This document shows, in pieces, positions 18,210 to 26,523 of a stretch of DNA of 64,000 bases. The notes under the pieces were generated by a model that saw only the letters and a list, made by a program, of their open reading frames with translations, did no database searches and was not told the origin of the DNA. A program made the position numbers and the translations under genes. The stretch's first letter is position 1. Each line of letters starts with the position of its first letter. Source of the DNA: Streptomyces canus (GTDB taxonomy: Bacteria > Actinomycetota > Actinomycetes > Streptomycetales > Streptomycetaceae); NCBI RefSeq assembly GCF_001514145.1, contig NZ_KQ948658.1, forward strand, positions 444,668-508,667. The letters are read 5' to 3'.

Positions 18210-18240
18210 TTGACCTCAACTTTGGTCGAGGTATCAGGCT
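18210..18240 (+). promoter_or_regulatory. SoxR/MerR-type promoter of the FMN reductase gene
   Basis: A -35 TTGACC (18210-18215) overlaps the dyad CCTCAAC-n3-GGTCGAGG (18214-18231). The best -10 candidate CAGGCT (18235-18240) would give the over-long 19-bp spacer typical of MerR-family activators. Streptomyces SoxR boxes have this form, and an FMN reductase is a known member of the S. coelicolor SoxR regulon. The predicted start point falls at about the ATG (18248), suggesting a leaderless message. Confidence 0.7.
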
Positions 18241-18247
18241 GTCCCTC

Positions 18248-18829
18248 ATGCAGACAGACACCGCTCCTCTCCGCGTCGCCCTGGTCATCGGCAGCAACCG
18301 CCACGGCCGCTTCGGCCCTGTCGTCGCCGACTGGCTCCTCGACCGCCTCCGGGACCGCGACGACCTGGTCCCCGACATCGTGGACGTGGCCGCGACCGAC
18401 TTGCCCATGACCATGGCGCCGAGCCCCGAGGCGACCGCCGCCCTCGCCGCGGTGACCCCGAAACTCGCGTCGGCGGACGCCTTCGTGGTCCTCACCCCCG
18501 AGTACAACCACTCGTACCCGGCCGGCCTGAAGAACCTGATCGACTGGCACTTCACGGAGTGGCAGGCCAAGCCGGTGGCCCTCGTCTCGTACGGCGGCAT
18601 CTCGGGCGGCCTGCGAGCGGTGGAACACCTCCGCCAGGTCTTCGCCGAACTCCACGCGGTGACGGTCAGGGACACGGTGAGCTTCCACAACGCCGGGGGT
18701 TCCTTCGCCGACGGCCGCCCGAAGGATCCGTCGGGCCCGGACGCCGCGGCGAAGACGATGCTGGACCAGCTGGTGTGGTGGGGGCGGGTGCTGAGGGAGG
18801 GGAGGGCCGCCATGCCGTACGGAGGGTGA
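18248..18829 (+). CDS. NADPH-dependent FMN reductase family flavoprotein (SoxR-regulon type)
   Basis: 193 residues from the ATG at 18248. A frame extension to 18206 would run through the promoter dyad and is rejected. Flavodoxin-like fold: GSNRHGRFGPVVADWLL (FMN phosphate loop, residues 14-30), LTPEYNHSYPAGLKNLIDW (flavin-contact loop, about 81-99) and VSYGGISGG. It reduces FMN or quinones with NADPH in the cytosol. The MerR-type promoter indicates induction by redox-cycling compounds through SoxR. The soxR gene itself is not in the window. Confidence 0.9.
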   Translation: MQTDTAPLRVALVIGSNRHGRFGPVVADWLLDRLRDRDDLVPDIVDVAATDLPMTMAPSPEATAALAAVTPKLASADAFVVLTPEYNHSYPAGLKNLIDWHFTEWQAKPVALVSYGGISGGLRAVEHLRQVFAELHAVTVRDTVSFHNAGGSFADGRPKDPSGPDAAAKTMLDQLVWWGRVLREGRAAMPYGG

Positions 18830-18886
18830 ACGGCCGGCGGTCGGGGATGTCGCGCCGGGCTCTCGTGTCGGCGCTACGGTGAGGCG

Positions 18887-19321
18887 ATGGGCATGGAACA
18901 GCGCATCACCCTGATCACGCTGGGCGTCTCGGACCTGGCCCGCTCCAAGGCCTTCTACGAGGCTTTGGGCTGGCGGGGCCAGGAGGTCGCGGAGACCGTC
19001 TTCTTCCAGGCCGGGGGGCTGGGCCTGGTCCTGTGGAGCCGGGAGAAACTGGCGGCGGACTGCGGCCTCGAACCGGGCCCGGCGTACGGCTTCGGCGGCA
19101 TCGCCCTCGCCCACAACGTCCGTTCGGAGGCGGAGGTCGACGCCCTCCTCGCGAAGGTGGCGGAGGCGGGCGGCACCATCACCAAACCCGCCGCGGTGAA
19201 CGAGATCGGCTTCTACTCCAGCGCCTTCACGGACCCGGACGGCCACGCCTGGGAGCTGGCGTACAACCCCGGCTTCCCTCTGGCGGAGGACGGCACCCTC
19301 ACCCTTCCGGACTTCGGCTAG
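18887..19321 (+). CDS. VOC (glyoxalase/bleomycin-resistance fold) protein
   Basis: 144 residues; the start is ATG 18887, with an alternative ATG two codons later. Two beta-alpha-beta-beta-beta modules: ITLITLGVSDLARSKAFYEALGW near the N-terminus and AFTDPDGHAWELAYNPGF at the C-terminus. The terminal Glu/His metal-ligand positions are partly present. Family members include glyoxalases, dioxygenases and drug-binding proteins; no specific substrate is visible. It lies 57 bp after the FMN reductase gene on the same strand and may be co-transcribed. Confidence 0.88.
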   Translation: MGMEQRITLITLGVSDLARSKAFYEALGWRGQEVAETVFFQAGGLGLVLWSREKLAADCGLEPGPAYGFGGIALAHNVRSEAEVDALLAKVAEAGGTITKPAAVNEIGFYSSAFTDPDGHAWELAYNPGFPLAEDGTLTLPDFG

Positions 19322-19420
19322 GGCCCGCTCCGATTGCGTCGCCGCCGGTCACCCGGGGAGTGCGTGCAGCCCCTGTCTCGAAGCCGTCGGCCTGGTCCGC
19401 GGGACAGGGGCCTGGACCGC

Positions 19421-19524
19421 GACGAGCGCTTCCTCCACGACCCGCATGCCCACTGCCGCGAGCGTGGGGTTCTTCCCGCCCCGAAGCGCAGGGCCCCTCC
19501 GCGCCCCCCGCCTCCGCGGCGTCG
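19421..19524 (-). pseudogene. Decayed copy of the 3' end of the adjacent APH-fold kinase gene
   Basis: This stretch aligns with 19572-19700, the 3' end of the intact kinase gene. Both contain a block reading tcgcatgcccac / cgcatgcccact, then gcgagc(gt/ac)ggggttctt(c/t)ccgcccc, then gaagcgcagggccc. The copy lacks about 24 bp in the middle. On the minus strand it still translates as LRFGAGRKNPTLAAVGMRVVEEAL, against LRFGVGAAHYYRGGKNPVLAAVGM in the intact gene. It therefore looks like the relic of a duplicated or recombined kinase gene. Nothing upstream of the fragment remains recognisable. Confidence 0.8.
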
Positions 19525-19526
19525 GT

Positions 19527-19548
19527 CCGGTCCGGTCTGCCGGACCGG
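19527..19548. terminator. Hairpin terminator between VOC gene and kinase gene
   Basis: CCGGTCCGG (19527-19535) and CCGGACCGG (19540-19548) form a perfect 9-bp stem with the TCTG loop. It lies between the convergent genes ending at 19321 (+) and 19562 (-). There is no T run, as is common in this G+C range. Confidence 0.65.
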
Positions 19549-19561
19549 GCCCAGTCCTGGC

Positions 19562-20464
19562 CTAGGGCGCGGCGATCGCTTCTTGCAGGGCTCGCATGCC
19601 CACGGCGGCGAGCACGGGGTTCTTTCCGCCCCGGTAGTAGTGCGCTGCGCCCACCCCGAAGCGCAGGGCCCAGCCGCGCCCCCGCTCCCAGGTGGCGTCG
19701 TCGACGGCGGCCGCCGCGCGGAACACCTCGCGGCTCTCGCCGTCGAACAGCGTCCACGCCGGCAGCATGTCCGCCGCCGGGTCCCCGCTCCCGAGGCAGC
19801 CGAAGTCGATGACCGCGGTGAGTCGGCCGTTCTCGGTGAGCAGGTTGCCGGGCAGGAGATCGGCGTGGAGCCAGACGGGTTCCCCTTCCCACCGGGGCAG
19901 TTGGAGCGTCTCGTCCCAGAGCCGGGTCGCGCGGTCGGCGTCTAGGACTCCGTCGGTGTCGAGGTCACGGATCGCGAGCCGGGCGTAGTCGTCACGCCCG
20001 TGGAGGTGCCCACCACGGACGGACGTCGGCGCACCGGTGGCGTCGACCTCTCGTAGCGCGACGAGGAACCGCCCCAACTCGACGGCGGCCTCCGTGCGTT
20101 CGCGGATCGGTGAGTCGTAGGCGTTGGCCCCGGCCAGCCACCGGTACACGCCCCACGGCAGCCCGTACCCCCGCGCCGGCTCCCCCAGCGCCAACGGCTC
20201 CGGCACGGCCAGCGGCAGCTGCGGTGCCAGACCGGGCAACCACCGGTGTTCCAAGGAGATCTGCCCCGCCCCACCGGGCAACCGGGGCAGCCGTACGACC
20301 AAGTCGTCCCCGAGCCGGTACATCGCGTTGTCGGTCCCGGAGGACTCGACCCGGCTCACGGAAAGTCCGTCCCACTCCGGAAACTGATCCGCGATCAGCC
20401 CCTCGACCAGCGCCGCGTCGATGTCGAGCTCGTCGGCGTGCATCTTCGTGGTGGCGGCGGACAT
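19562..20464 (-). CDS. Aminoglycoside-phosphotransferase-fold kinase
   Basis: 300 residues from the ATG at 20464. The start could also be 20497 or the Met seven codons on; GGAG sits just before 20464. APH-fold landmarks are the Gly-loop-like RVESSGTDNAMYRLGDDLVVRLPR (N-lobe with catalytic Lys replaced by the VVRLPR strand, as in many homologues), the Brenner motif HADLLPGNLL and the metal-binding DFG in AVIDFGCLGSGDPAAD. The family includes antibiotic kinases, but this branch (MADELDID-type N-terminus with YRWLAGANA) usually has no proven substrate. A broken second copy of its 3' end lies immediately downstream. Confidence 0.88.
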   Translation of the reverse strand: MSAATTKMHADELDIDAALVEGLIADQFPEWDGLSVSRVESSGTDNAMYRLGDDLVVRLPRLPGGAGQISLEHRWLPGLAPQLPLAVPEPLALGEPARGYGLPWGVYRWLAGANAYDSPIRERTEAAVELGRFLVALREVDATGAPTSVRGGHLHGRDDYARLAIRDLDTDGVLDADRATRLWDETLQLPRWEGEPVWLHADLLPGNLLTENGRLTAVIDFGCLGSGDPAADMLPAWTLFDGESREVFRAAAAVDDATWERGRGWALRFGVGAAHYYRGGKNPVLAAVGMRALQEAIAAP

Positions 20465-20546
20465 GCGGCTCCAAGAGAAGGGGGGGTAGGTGCGCATCGG
20501 CGGTGGAGCGTAACCGCGTGCCCGAGCCCCATGCCATCGCTTTTCG

Positions 20547-20891
20547 TCAGCCCTCCCGGCCGGAGAACCTCTCCGCGAGCGCGCGATGCCGTGCCGCGAC
20601 CTGCCGGGCCTCGGCGGGGGTGACGGACGAGCCCGGCAGCCGGCCGAGACGCTCGATCTCGTCGGCGAAGCGCAGATGCTCCGAGCGGGCGTGATCCCGG
20701 CAGGGCAGGCAGGTCACGTGGTCCGGTCGCGGCGAGGTCATGGCGTACGGCACCCGCAGCCCGCACCCGGTGGCGACGACGCTCGGCAGGTCCCCGGCCA
20801 GGCCGAAGGTGGCCGCGAGCATGTTGCGGACGGCGGCCTCGCCACGGACCACCTTCACCTCGACATGGATGTGCGGGTCGTCCTCGCTCAA
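20547..20891 (-). CDS. Conserved hypothetical protein with Cys-rich motif
   Basis: 114 residues from a TTG at 20891. GGAGGAGG ends seven bases before it, which favours this over an ATG at 20909 that has no ribosome site. An N-terminal HIHVEVKVVRGEAAVRNMLAATFGL is followed by GCGLRVPYAMT and HVTCLPCRDHARSEHLRFADEIERL. This C-n17-C-x2-C arrangement with nearby His could bind a metal, and the same HVTCLPCR-type segment recurs in small Streptomyces proteins. Function unknown. It lies between the kinase and the metalloprotease on the same strand. Confidence 0.65.
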   Translation of the reverse strand: MSEDDPHIHVEVKVVRGEAAVRNMLAATFGLAGDLPSVVATGCGLRVPYAMTSPRPDHVTCLPCRDHARSEHLRFADEIERLGRLPGSSVTPAEARQVAARHRALAERFSGREG

Positions 20892-20913
20892 CCGTCCTCC
20901 TCCGCCCATGCGT

Positions 20914-20942
20914 ACGGCCGCCCAGGATCCCCGGGCGGCCGT
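20914..20942 (-). terminator. Terminator hairpin of the M4 protease gene
   Basis: ACGGCCGCCC (20914-20923) and GGGCGGCCGT (20933-20942) are perfect 10-bp arms with a 9-nt loop. It sits 18 bp after the protease stop (20960) and just before the start of the next minus-strand gene. Confidence 0.75.
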
Positions 20943-20959
20943 GTCACAAGCAAGAGCCC

Positions 20960-22615
20960 TCAGTTCACGTTCACCGCGCTCCAGGCCGCCGCCACCGCGT
21001 TGTACTCCGTGCTGCCCGCGCCGTACAGATCCTTCGCCGCGTTCAGTGTGGCCGTCCGCGCCCCCGCGTAGTTCGTCGAGGACGTCATGTAGACCGTCAG
21101 CGCCCGGTACCAGATGGCGCCCAGCTTGTCGCGGCCGATCCCGGTGACCGTGGAGCCGTTGGAGGTGGGGGAGTTGTAGCTGACGCCGTTGATCGTCTTG
21201 GCGCCGCTGCCCTCCGCCAGCAGATACGCGAAGTGGTTCGCGACGCCGGAGGAGTAGTGGACGTCGAGGTTGCCGACCGAGCTGCTCCAGGAGTCGGCGG
21301 AGCTGCCGTCCTTGGAGGGCTTGTCCATGTAGCGCAGGGCGTCGCGTCCGAAGCCGGAGCGGACGATCTTCTCGCCGATCAGATAGTCGCCGGTGTCCGA
21401 GGAGTTGCCCGCGTAGAACTCCACCAGCGTGCCGAAGATGTCGGAGGTCGCCTCGTTGAGGCCGCCCGACTCGCCCGAGTACGTCAGCGCCGCCGTCTTC
21501 GAGGTCACGCCGTGGGACATCTCGTGGCCCGCCACGTCCAGCGACACCAGCGGACCGAGCTGGGTCCCGTCACCGTCGCCGTACGTCATGCAGAAGCAAC
21601 TGTCGTCCCAGAAGGCGTTGTTGTAGTTCGTGCCGTAGTGGACGCGGTTGTAGGAGCCCTTGCCGTCCCCGCCGATGCCGTTCCTGCCGTGGACGTTCTT
21701 GTAGTAGTCCCAGGTGACGTCGGTGCCGTACTGCGCGTCGACCGCCGCCGTGGCTCGGTCCGAAGTCGCCCCCGTGCCCCAGTGGTTGTCGGCGTCGGTG
21801 AACAGGGTCGCGGGCGCCCGGCTGATGCAGATGTTCAGGAAGCACAGGTCGGTCTTGTTGGCCGCGTCGCCGGTGTAGGTGTTCCCGCGGGTCGCGTCCT
21901 TCAGCTGGTACGTCGACCCCGACTGCGTCGTCTGCAGCGAAACCGTCCCGCTGTACAGCGACTTGCCGTCGCCGGCCGCCTGCTCGATGCTGTCCCACGC
22001 GTCGATCTGCGCACCCGTCCGCGCGTCCGTGAGCACCGTCCGTGCCACCGGGTTGCCGAGGGAGTCCTGTGCGGCGGCGTTCGTCTGCCAGGCCAGCTTC
22101 GGCGCCCCGTGCAGGGCGTCGACGACCAGCTGCGGCTTGGCGGTCAGCTTCTTCAGTGTCTCGCCGAGGTTGGCCGCCTTGAGGGCGTTCGCCGCGAGGT
22201 CGGCCGCCTTCGGGGCGGACAGGGCGGGGGTGACGCTGGAGAGGGATATCGCGCGTTTCGTGGCGCGCGAGGAGCTCTTGTACGCCCCGTCCGGCGCCAG
22301 GTGGACCACGAAGTCGCCGCCCAGTACGGGCAGTTGGCGGTAGGTACGGTCGTAGCGGACGTGCTGGGTGCCGTCGGCGTCGACGATCACGTCACGGACC
22401 TTCGTGTCCTGGGCGGAGGTGAGGCCCAGCGCCGAGGCCCGGTCGGCCAGGACGGAGGCGGCGTTCTCGAGCGCGGTGGCCCTGGTCGGCCTGTCGGCCG
22501 CACCGGCGGCGGGGGAGAGGGCGGCGGCCAGCAGGGTGGCGGCGGTGGCGGCGACTCCGGCGGTGGCGAGACGGCGGGAACGGGCACCTCGGACGTACGG
22601 CCGTATCCGACTCAT
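20960..22615 (-). CDS. Secreted M4 (thermolysin-like) neutral metalloprotease
   Basis: 551 residues from the ATG at 22615 (GGAG four bases upstream); a longer reading to 22672 lacks a ribosome site. A twin-arginine-like basic signal region (1-40, ending AAGAA) is followed by an FTP/PepSY propeptide (about 45-215) and the catalytic domain. Zinc ligands are His364 and His368 in HEMSH with catalytic Glu365, and the third ligand Glu388 in GGLNEATSD. The C-terminal domain carries the DVHYSSGVANHFAYLLAEG segment with the second active-site His. It is exported and activated by loss of the propeptide, probably scavenging proteins outside the cell. Confidence 0.95.
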   Translation of the reverse strand: MSRIRPYVRGARSRRLATAGVAATAATLLAAALSPAAGAADRPTRATALENAASVLADRASALGLTSAQDTKVRDVIVDADGTQHVRYDRTYRQLPVLGGDFVVHLAPDGAYKSSSRATKRAISLSSVTPALSAPKAADLAANALKAANLGETLKKLTAKPQLVVDALHGAPKLAWQTNAAAQDSLGNPVARTVLTDARTGAQIDAWDSIEQAAGDGKSLYSGTVSLQTTQSGSTYQLKDATRGNTYTGDAANKTDLCFLNICISRAPATLFTDADNHWGTGATSDRATAAVDAQYGTDVTWDYYKNVHGRNGIGGDGKGSYNRVHYGTNYNNAFWDDSCFCMTYGDGDGTQLGPLVSLDVAGHEMSHGVTSKTAALTYSGESGGLNEATSDIFGTLVEFYAGNSSDTGDYLIGEKIVRSGFGRDALRYMDKPSKDGSSADSWSSSVGNLDVHYSSGVANHFAYLLAEGSGAKTINGVSYNSPTSNGSTVTGIGRDKLGAIWYRALTVYMTSSTNYAGARTATLNAAKDLYGAGSTEYNAVAAAWSAVNVN

Positions 22616-22745
22616 CGGTCTCCTCTGAAAGGCGCCAACGCGGCGCGTGGGGGTGGCGCGGACGTTGACCAAGATTTAAGAGGTCATGACAAGCCGTGTC
22701 CATACCGTGTCACGTGCAGGTTTGTGAGGGGAGAGAATCGTTTCT

Positions 22746-23171
22746 GTGACTCCTGCCGGCCTCCCGTTCTTCGTCTACGGCACGCTCCGCCCCGGCGAGG
22801 CCAACCACGACCTCTTCCTGCGCGGCCGTATCCGCTCCGAGGGACCGGGCCGACTCACCGGCGCGCTGCTCTACGACGGCCCCGGCTATCCGTACGCCGT
22901 CGAGGAACCGGGCGGCGGACCGGTTTTCGGCGAGCTCGTGACCGCCGGCGCCGAGGAGTACGACGAACTGCTCGCCACCCTGGACGAGTTGGAGGAGTAC
23001 GCCCCGGGCGACCCGCGCAACCTCTACGAACGGGTCGCGCGTGAGGTGACCAGGACCGCCGACGGCACGGCCGTGCGCGCATGGGTGTACGTGGCCGCGC
23101 CCTCCGTCACGGCCGGCCTGCGGGCACGCGGCAAGCTGATCGAGAGCGGCGACTGGCTGTCCCGCCGCTGA
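22746..23171 (+). CDS. Gamma-glutamylcyclotransferase-like (AIG2/GGACT fold) protein
   Basis: 141 residues from a GTG start, divergent from the metalloprotease gene. The family signature FVYGTLRPGEANH (residues 8-20) forms the substrate loop. The putative catalytic Glu lies in LDELEEYAPGDPRNLYERV. Family members cleave gamma-glutamyl or related amide bonds, releasing 5-oxoproline; the true substrate here is unknown. Confidence 0.88.
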   Translation: MTPAGLPFFVYGTLRPGEANHDLFLRGRIRSEGPGRLTGALLYDGPGYPYAVEEPGGGPVFGELVTAGAEEYDELLATLDELEEYAPGDPRNLYERVAREVTRTADGTAVRAWVYVAAPSVTAGLRARGKLIESGDWLSRR

Positions 23172-23252
23172 GCGGTGCGAGCGACCGCCCGCACGGGGGC
23201 CGGGGCCGAGCCGGGCTGCCGCCGCCGACCCTGACGGAAAGGGCACGGCTCC

Positions 23253-24214
23253 GGCGCACCGTCTCGGCGTCCGCCTTGGCACACCGGCCCTGGTACACCG
23301 GCTCGGCGTCTGCCCCCGGCGTTCCGGGCCCGGTCTCCGCCCTGGCGCATCAGCCCCGGCGTTTTACCGGCTGGGCCTCCGCCCTGGCGCTCCGGCCGGG
23401 TGTCCGTCCTGGCACACCTGCCTTGGCGCACCGGCCCGGCCTCCGCTCCGGTGCATCGGCTCGCGTCTGCCCCGGGGCGTTCCTGCCTTTGCTCCGGTAC
23501 ACCGGTCCGGCGTACCGGCTGGGCGTGCGTCCCGGTGCATCGGCCCGGCGTACCGGGCTGCGTCTGCCCTGGCGCACCGTCCCGGCGTACCGCCCCGGCG
23601 TACCGCCCCAGCGCAGCGGTCCGGCGCATGGCCCTCATACGCCGGTCCGGCGCACGGTTCTGACGCACTGGCCCGGCGCACCGTCTCGGCGTCTGCCTTG
23701 GCACACCGGCCCCGGCGCACCGTCTCGGCGTCTGCCTTGGCACACCGGCCCCGGTGCACCGTCTCGGCGTCTGCCCCCGGGCGTTCCGGGCCGGGTCTCC
23801 GCCCTGGCGCATCAGCCCCGGCGTTTTACCGGCTGGGCGTCCGCCCTGGTGTACCGGCTCGGCATCGGCCCGGCGTACGTCCCAGCGCAGCGGTCCGGCG
23901 TATGGCTCTCATACGCCGGTCCGGCGCACGGTTCTGACGCACTGGCCCGGCGCACCGTCTCGGCGTCTGCCTTGGCACACCGGCCCCGGTGCACCGGCTC
24001 GGCGTCTGCCCCCGGGCGTTCCGGGCCGGGTCTCCGCCCTGGCGCATCAGCCCCGGCGTTTTACCGGCTGGGCGTCCGCCCTGGTGTACCGGCTCGGCAT
24101 CGGCCCGGCGTACGTCCCAGCGCAGCGGTCAGGCGCACGGCCCTCATACGCCGGTCAGCGCACGGTCCTGATGCACTGGCCCGGCGTACCGGCTCGGCGT
24201 CCGCCCCGGCGCAT
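23253..24214. repeat. Nested tandem-repeat region (39-bp and ~235-bp periods), intergenic
   Basis: About 1 kb between convergent genes (stops at 23171 and 24283) is built from variants of a unit that begins ggcgcaccgtctcggcgtct and ends in ccttggcacaccggcccc. Exact or near-exact 39-bp copies start at 23253, 23675, 23714 and 23949. A higher-order unit of about 235 bp repeats at 23714-23948 and 23949-24182. Shared landmarks include gttttaccggctggg (23361, 23823, 24058) and ctcatacgccggtc (23634, 23908, 24143). Between 23290 and 23640 the copies are more diverged. Frames are open on both strands, but they are explained by composition and repetition and show no known domain. No CRISPR-like spacer logic is present. 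Confidence 0.85.
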
Positions 24215-24282
24215 CAGCCCCGCGCACCACCGCAGCGCGACGCCCCAGAGGCTCGCCTCCACCCCCACCAGCCGCACATCCC

Positions 24283-26364
24283 CTACGACTTGACCGCCTC
24301 CACCCGCACCGCGCACGCCTTGAACTCCGGCATCCGTGACGTCGGGTCCAGGGCCGGATTGGTGAGGGTGTTGGCGCGGCCCTCGCCGTACCAGTGGAAC
24401 GGCATGAAGACGGTGTCCGGACGGATGCCGAGCGTGATGCGGGCCGGTGCCACGGCTCGTCCGCGCCGTGAGACCACGGCGACCGGGTCGCCCTCGGCCG
24501 CCCCCAGCCGCTCCGCGAGCCGCGGGTGCAGCTCCACGAACGGCCCCGGCGCGGCGGCGTTCAGCTCGTCCACCCGGCGGGTCTGCGCCCCGGACTGGTA
24601 CTGCGCCACGACCCGGCCGGTCGTCAGCAGCACCGGGTACTCCTCGTCGGGCTCCTCCGCGATCGCCCGGTGCGAGACGGGGACGAAGCGGGCCCGGCCG
24701 TCCGGGGTGGCGAAGCGGTCCAGGAAGAGGCGCGGAGTGCCTGGGTGCACCACCATGTCCTCGGTCGGACACGGCCAGAACACGCCGTTCTCCTCCGCCA
24801 GCCGCCGGTAGGTGATCCCGGAGTAGTCGGCAGGGCCCCCCGCGCTCGCCCGGCGCAGCTCCTCGAAGACCTCCTCGGGGTCGGTCGGGAAGCCCTTCTC
24901 CACCCCGAGGCGGTCGGCGAGTTCGTGCATGACCTCCAGGTCGCTGCGGATGCCGTCCGGCGCCGTGATCGCCTGCCGGCGCAGCAGCACCCGCCCCTCC
25001 AGGTTGGTGGTCGTGCCCGTCTCCTCGGCCCACTGCGTGACCGGCAGGACCACGTCCGCCAGGGCGGCCGTCTCCGAGAGGACGACGTCACAGACGGCAA
25101 GGAAGTCCAGGGACTTGATGCGCTCCTCGATGTGCGCGGCGTGCGGTGCCGACACCACCGGGTTGGAGCCCATCAGCAGCAGCGACTTGATGTCCGTGCC
25201 GAGCGCGTCGAGCAACTCGTAGGCGCTGCGACCCGGCCCGGGGAGCGAGTCGGGGTCCACGCCCCACACCTCGGCGACATGCGCCCGTGCCGCCGGGTCG
25301 TCCAGCTTGCGGTAGCCGGGCAACTGGTCGGCCTTCTGGCCGTGTTCGCGCCCGCCCTGTCCGTTGCCCTGCCCGGTCAGACAGCCGTATCCGCTGTACG
25401 GCCGACCCGCGCGCCCGGTCGCCAGGCACAGGTTGATCCACGCGCTCACGGTGTCGGTGCCCTTGGACTGCTGCTCGGGCCCGCGCGCGGTGAGCACCAT
25501 CGCCGTCTCGGGCTCGCAGAACATCCGTACGGTCTCCCGGAGCTGGGGCACCGGAACGCCGGTGATCCGCTCCACGTACTCCGGCCAGTGGGCCATCGCG
25601 GCGGCCCGCGCGTCCTCCCAGCCGGCCGTGCGCTCACGGACGTACTCCTCGTCGACCAGCCCCTCGGCGACGACCAGGTGCAGCAGACCGAGCGCCAGCG
25701 CGAGGTCCGTCCCCGGCCGGGGCATCAGATGCAGGTCGGCCTGTTCGGCGGTCTTGGTGCGGCGCGGGTCGATGACGATCAACGTGCCGCCGTTCTCCCT
25801 CAGTTCGGTGAAGAACCGCAAGGACGGCGGCATGGTCTCGGCGAGGTTCGAGCCGACGAGGATCACACACCCGGACTTCGGGATGTCCTCGAGCGGGAAG
25901 GGCAGCCCCCGGTCCAGGCCGAAGGCCTTCATGCCGCCGGCCGCCGCGGACGACATGCAGAAGCGCCCGTTGTAGTCGATCTGCGAGGTGCCGAGGACGA
26001 CCCGCGCGAACTTGCCGAGCGTGTACGCCTTCTCGTTCGTCAGGCCGCCCCCGCCGAAGACCCCGCACGCGTCCGGGCCATGCTCCGCGCGCGTGCGGGA
26101 CAGCCCCTCGGCGATCCGGTCCAGCGCCTCGTCCCAGCCGGCGGGCACGAGTGTGCCCCCGGAGCGCACCAACGGGGAGGTCAGGCGCACCCGGGACGAG
26201 AGCACCGCGGGTGCCGTACGGCCCTTGCCGCACAGCGCCCCCCGGTTCACCGGGAAGTCCGCGCGCTCGCTCACCTCGACGGTCCCGTCCGGAGCGGGGG
26301 TCAGGTTCATGCCGCACTGCAGGGCGCAGTACGGGCAGTGCGTGGGCGTCGCGGTGTTCTGCAT
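24283..26364 (-). CDS. nasA: Assimilatory nitrate reductase catalytic subunit (molybdopterin oxidoreductase)
   Basis: 693 residues. It reduces nitrate to nitrite in the cytoplasm using a bis-MGD molybdenum cofactor. The N-terminal [4Fe-4S] ligands are Cys10, Cys13, Cys17 (CPYCALQC) and Cys45 (GALCGKG). The putative Mo ligand is Cys136 in NGRFCMSSAAAGG, as in Nas/Nap-type enzymes. The C-terminal molydop-binding domain ends in RITLGIRPDTVFMPFHWYGEGRANTLTNPALDP. There is no twin-arginine signal. Nitrite would go on to NirBD. A GlnR-like box lies 13-50 bp upstream of the ATG, which leaves room for only a very short or absent leader. Confidence 0.94.
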   Translation of the reverse strand: MQNTATPTHCPYCALQCGMNLTPAPDGTVEVSERADFPVNRGALCGKGRTAPAVLSSRVRLTSPLVRSGGTLVPAGWDEALDRIAEGLSRTRAEHGPDACGVFGGGGLTNEKAYTLGKFARVVLGTSQIDYNGRFCMSSAAAGGMKAFGLDRGLPFPLEDIPKSGCVILVGSNLAETMPPSLRFFTELRENGGTLIVIDPRRTKTAEQADLHLMPRPGTDLALALGLLHLVVAEGLVDEEYVRERTAGWEDARAAAMAHWPEYVERITGVPVPQLRETVRMFCEPETAMVLTARGPEQQSKGTDTVSAWINLCLATGRAGRPYSGYGCLTGQGNGQGGREHGQKADQLPGYRKLDDPAARAHVAEVWGVDPDSLPGPGRSAYELLDALGTDIKSLLLMGSNPVVSAPHAAHIEERIKSLDFLAVCDVVLSETAALADVVLPVTQWAEETGTTTNLEGRVLLRRQAITAPDGIRSDLEVMHELADRLGVEKGFPTDPEEVFEELRRASAGGPADYSGITYRRLAEENGVFWPCPTEDMVVHPGTPRLFLDRFATPDGRARFVPVSHRAIAEEPDEEYPVLLTTGRVVAQYQSGAQTRRVDELNAAAPGPFVELHPRLAERLGAAEGDPVAVVSRRGRAVAPARITLGIRPDTVFMPFHWYGEGRANTLTNPALDPTSRMPEFKACAVRVEAVKS

Positions 26365-26376
26365 GCCTTTCAGCGT

Positions 26377-26414
26377 GCTTCGGCCGTGTTACGCCGAGGA
26401 CGGCTCCGTGTTAC
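26377..26414 (-). promoter_or_regulatory. GlnR-like box upstream of nasA
   Basis: On the minus strand the pattern reads GTAAC-n6-CCGTC-n6-GTAAC-n6-GAAGC, 11-bp periodic. The two GTAAC elements match the gTnAC half-site exactly and GAAGC matches GaAAC at 4 of 5; the second element is poor. The same periodic layout occurs before nirBD and the sirohydrochlorin chelatase gene. Confidence 0.7.
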
Positions 26415-26523
26415 GCGGCCAAGACGGCGACCTCCCGATCGGCGCCCGGGAGCGGTGAGGCGCATACTCGCCCACCTGAGAGTCGTCGCAGGGCGGTACG
26501 GAAGTTGCCTGCGATGTGAAAGA

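Noticed and set aside
19562..20464. Aminoglycoside resistance determinant
   Set aside because: Only the kinase fold is supported; the branch and context give no evidence for an antibiotic substrate.
23253..24214. CRISPR array
   Set aside because: Units are contiguous and variable, there are no uniform spacers, and no cas genes lie nearby.
23081..24811. 576-codon plus-strand frame and minus-strand frames over the repeat region
   Set aside because: They run through the tandem repeats and into the nasA gene on the opposite strand, have no ribosome site or known domain, and owe their repeats to the DNA period. 235 is not a multiple of three, so the higher-order unit does not keep frame.
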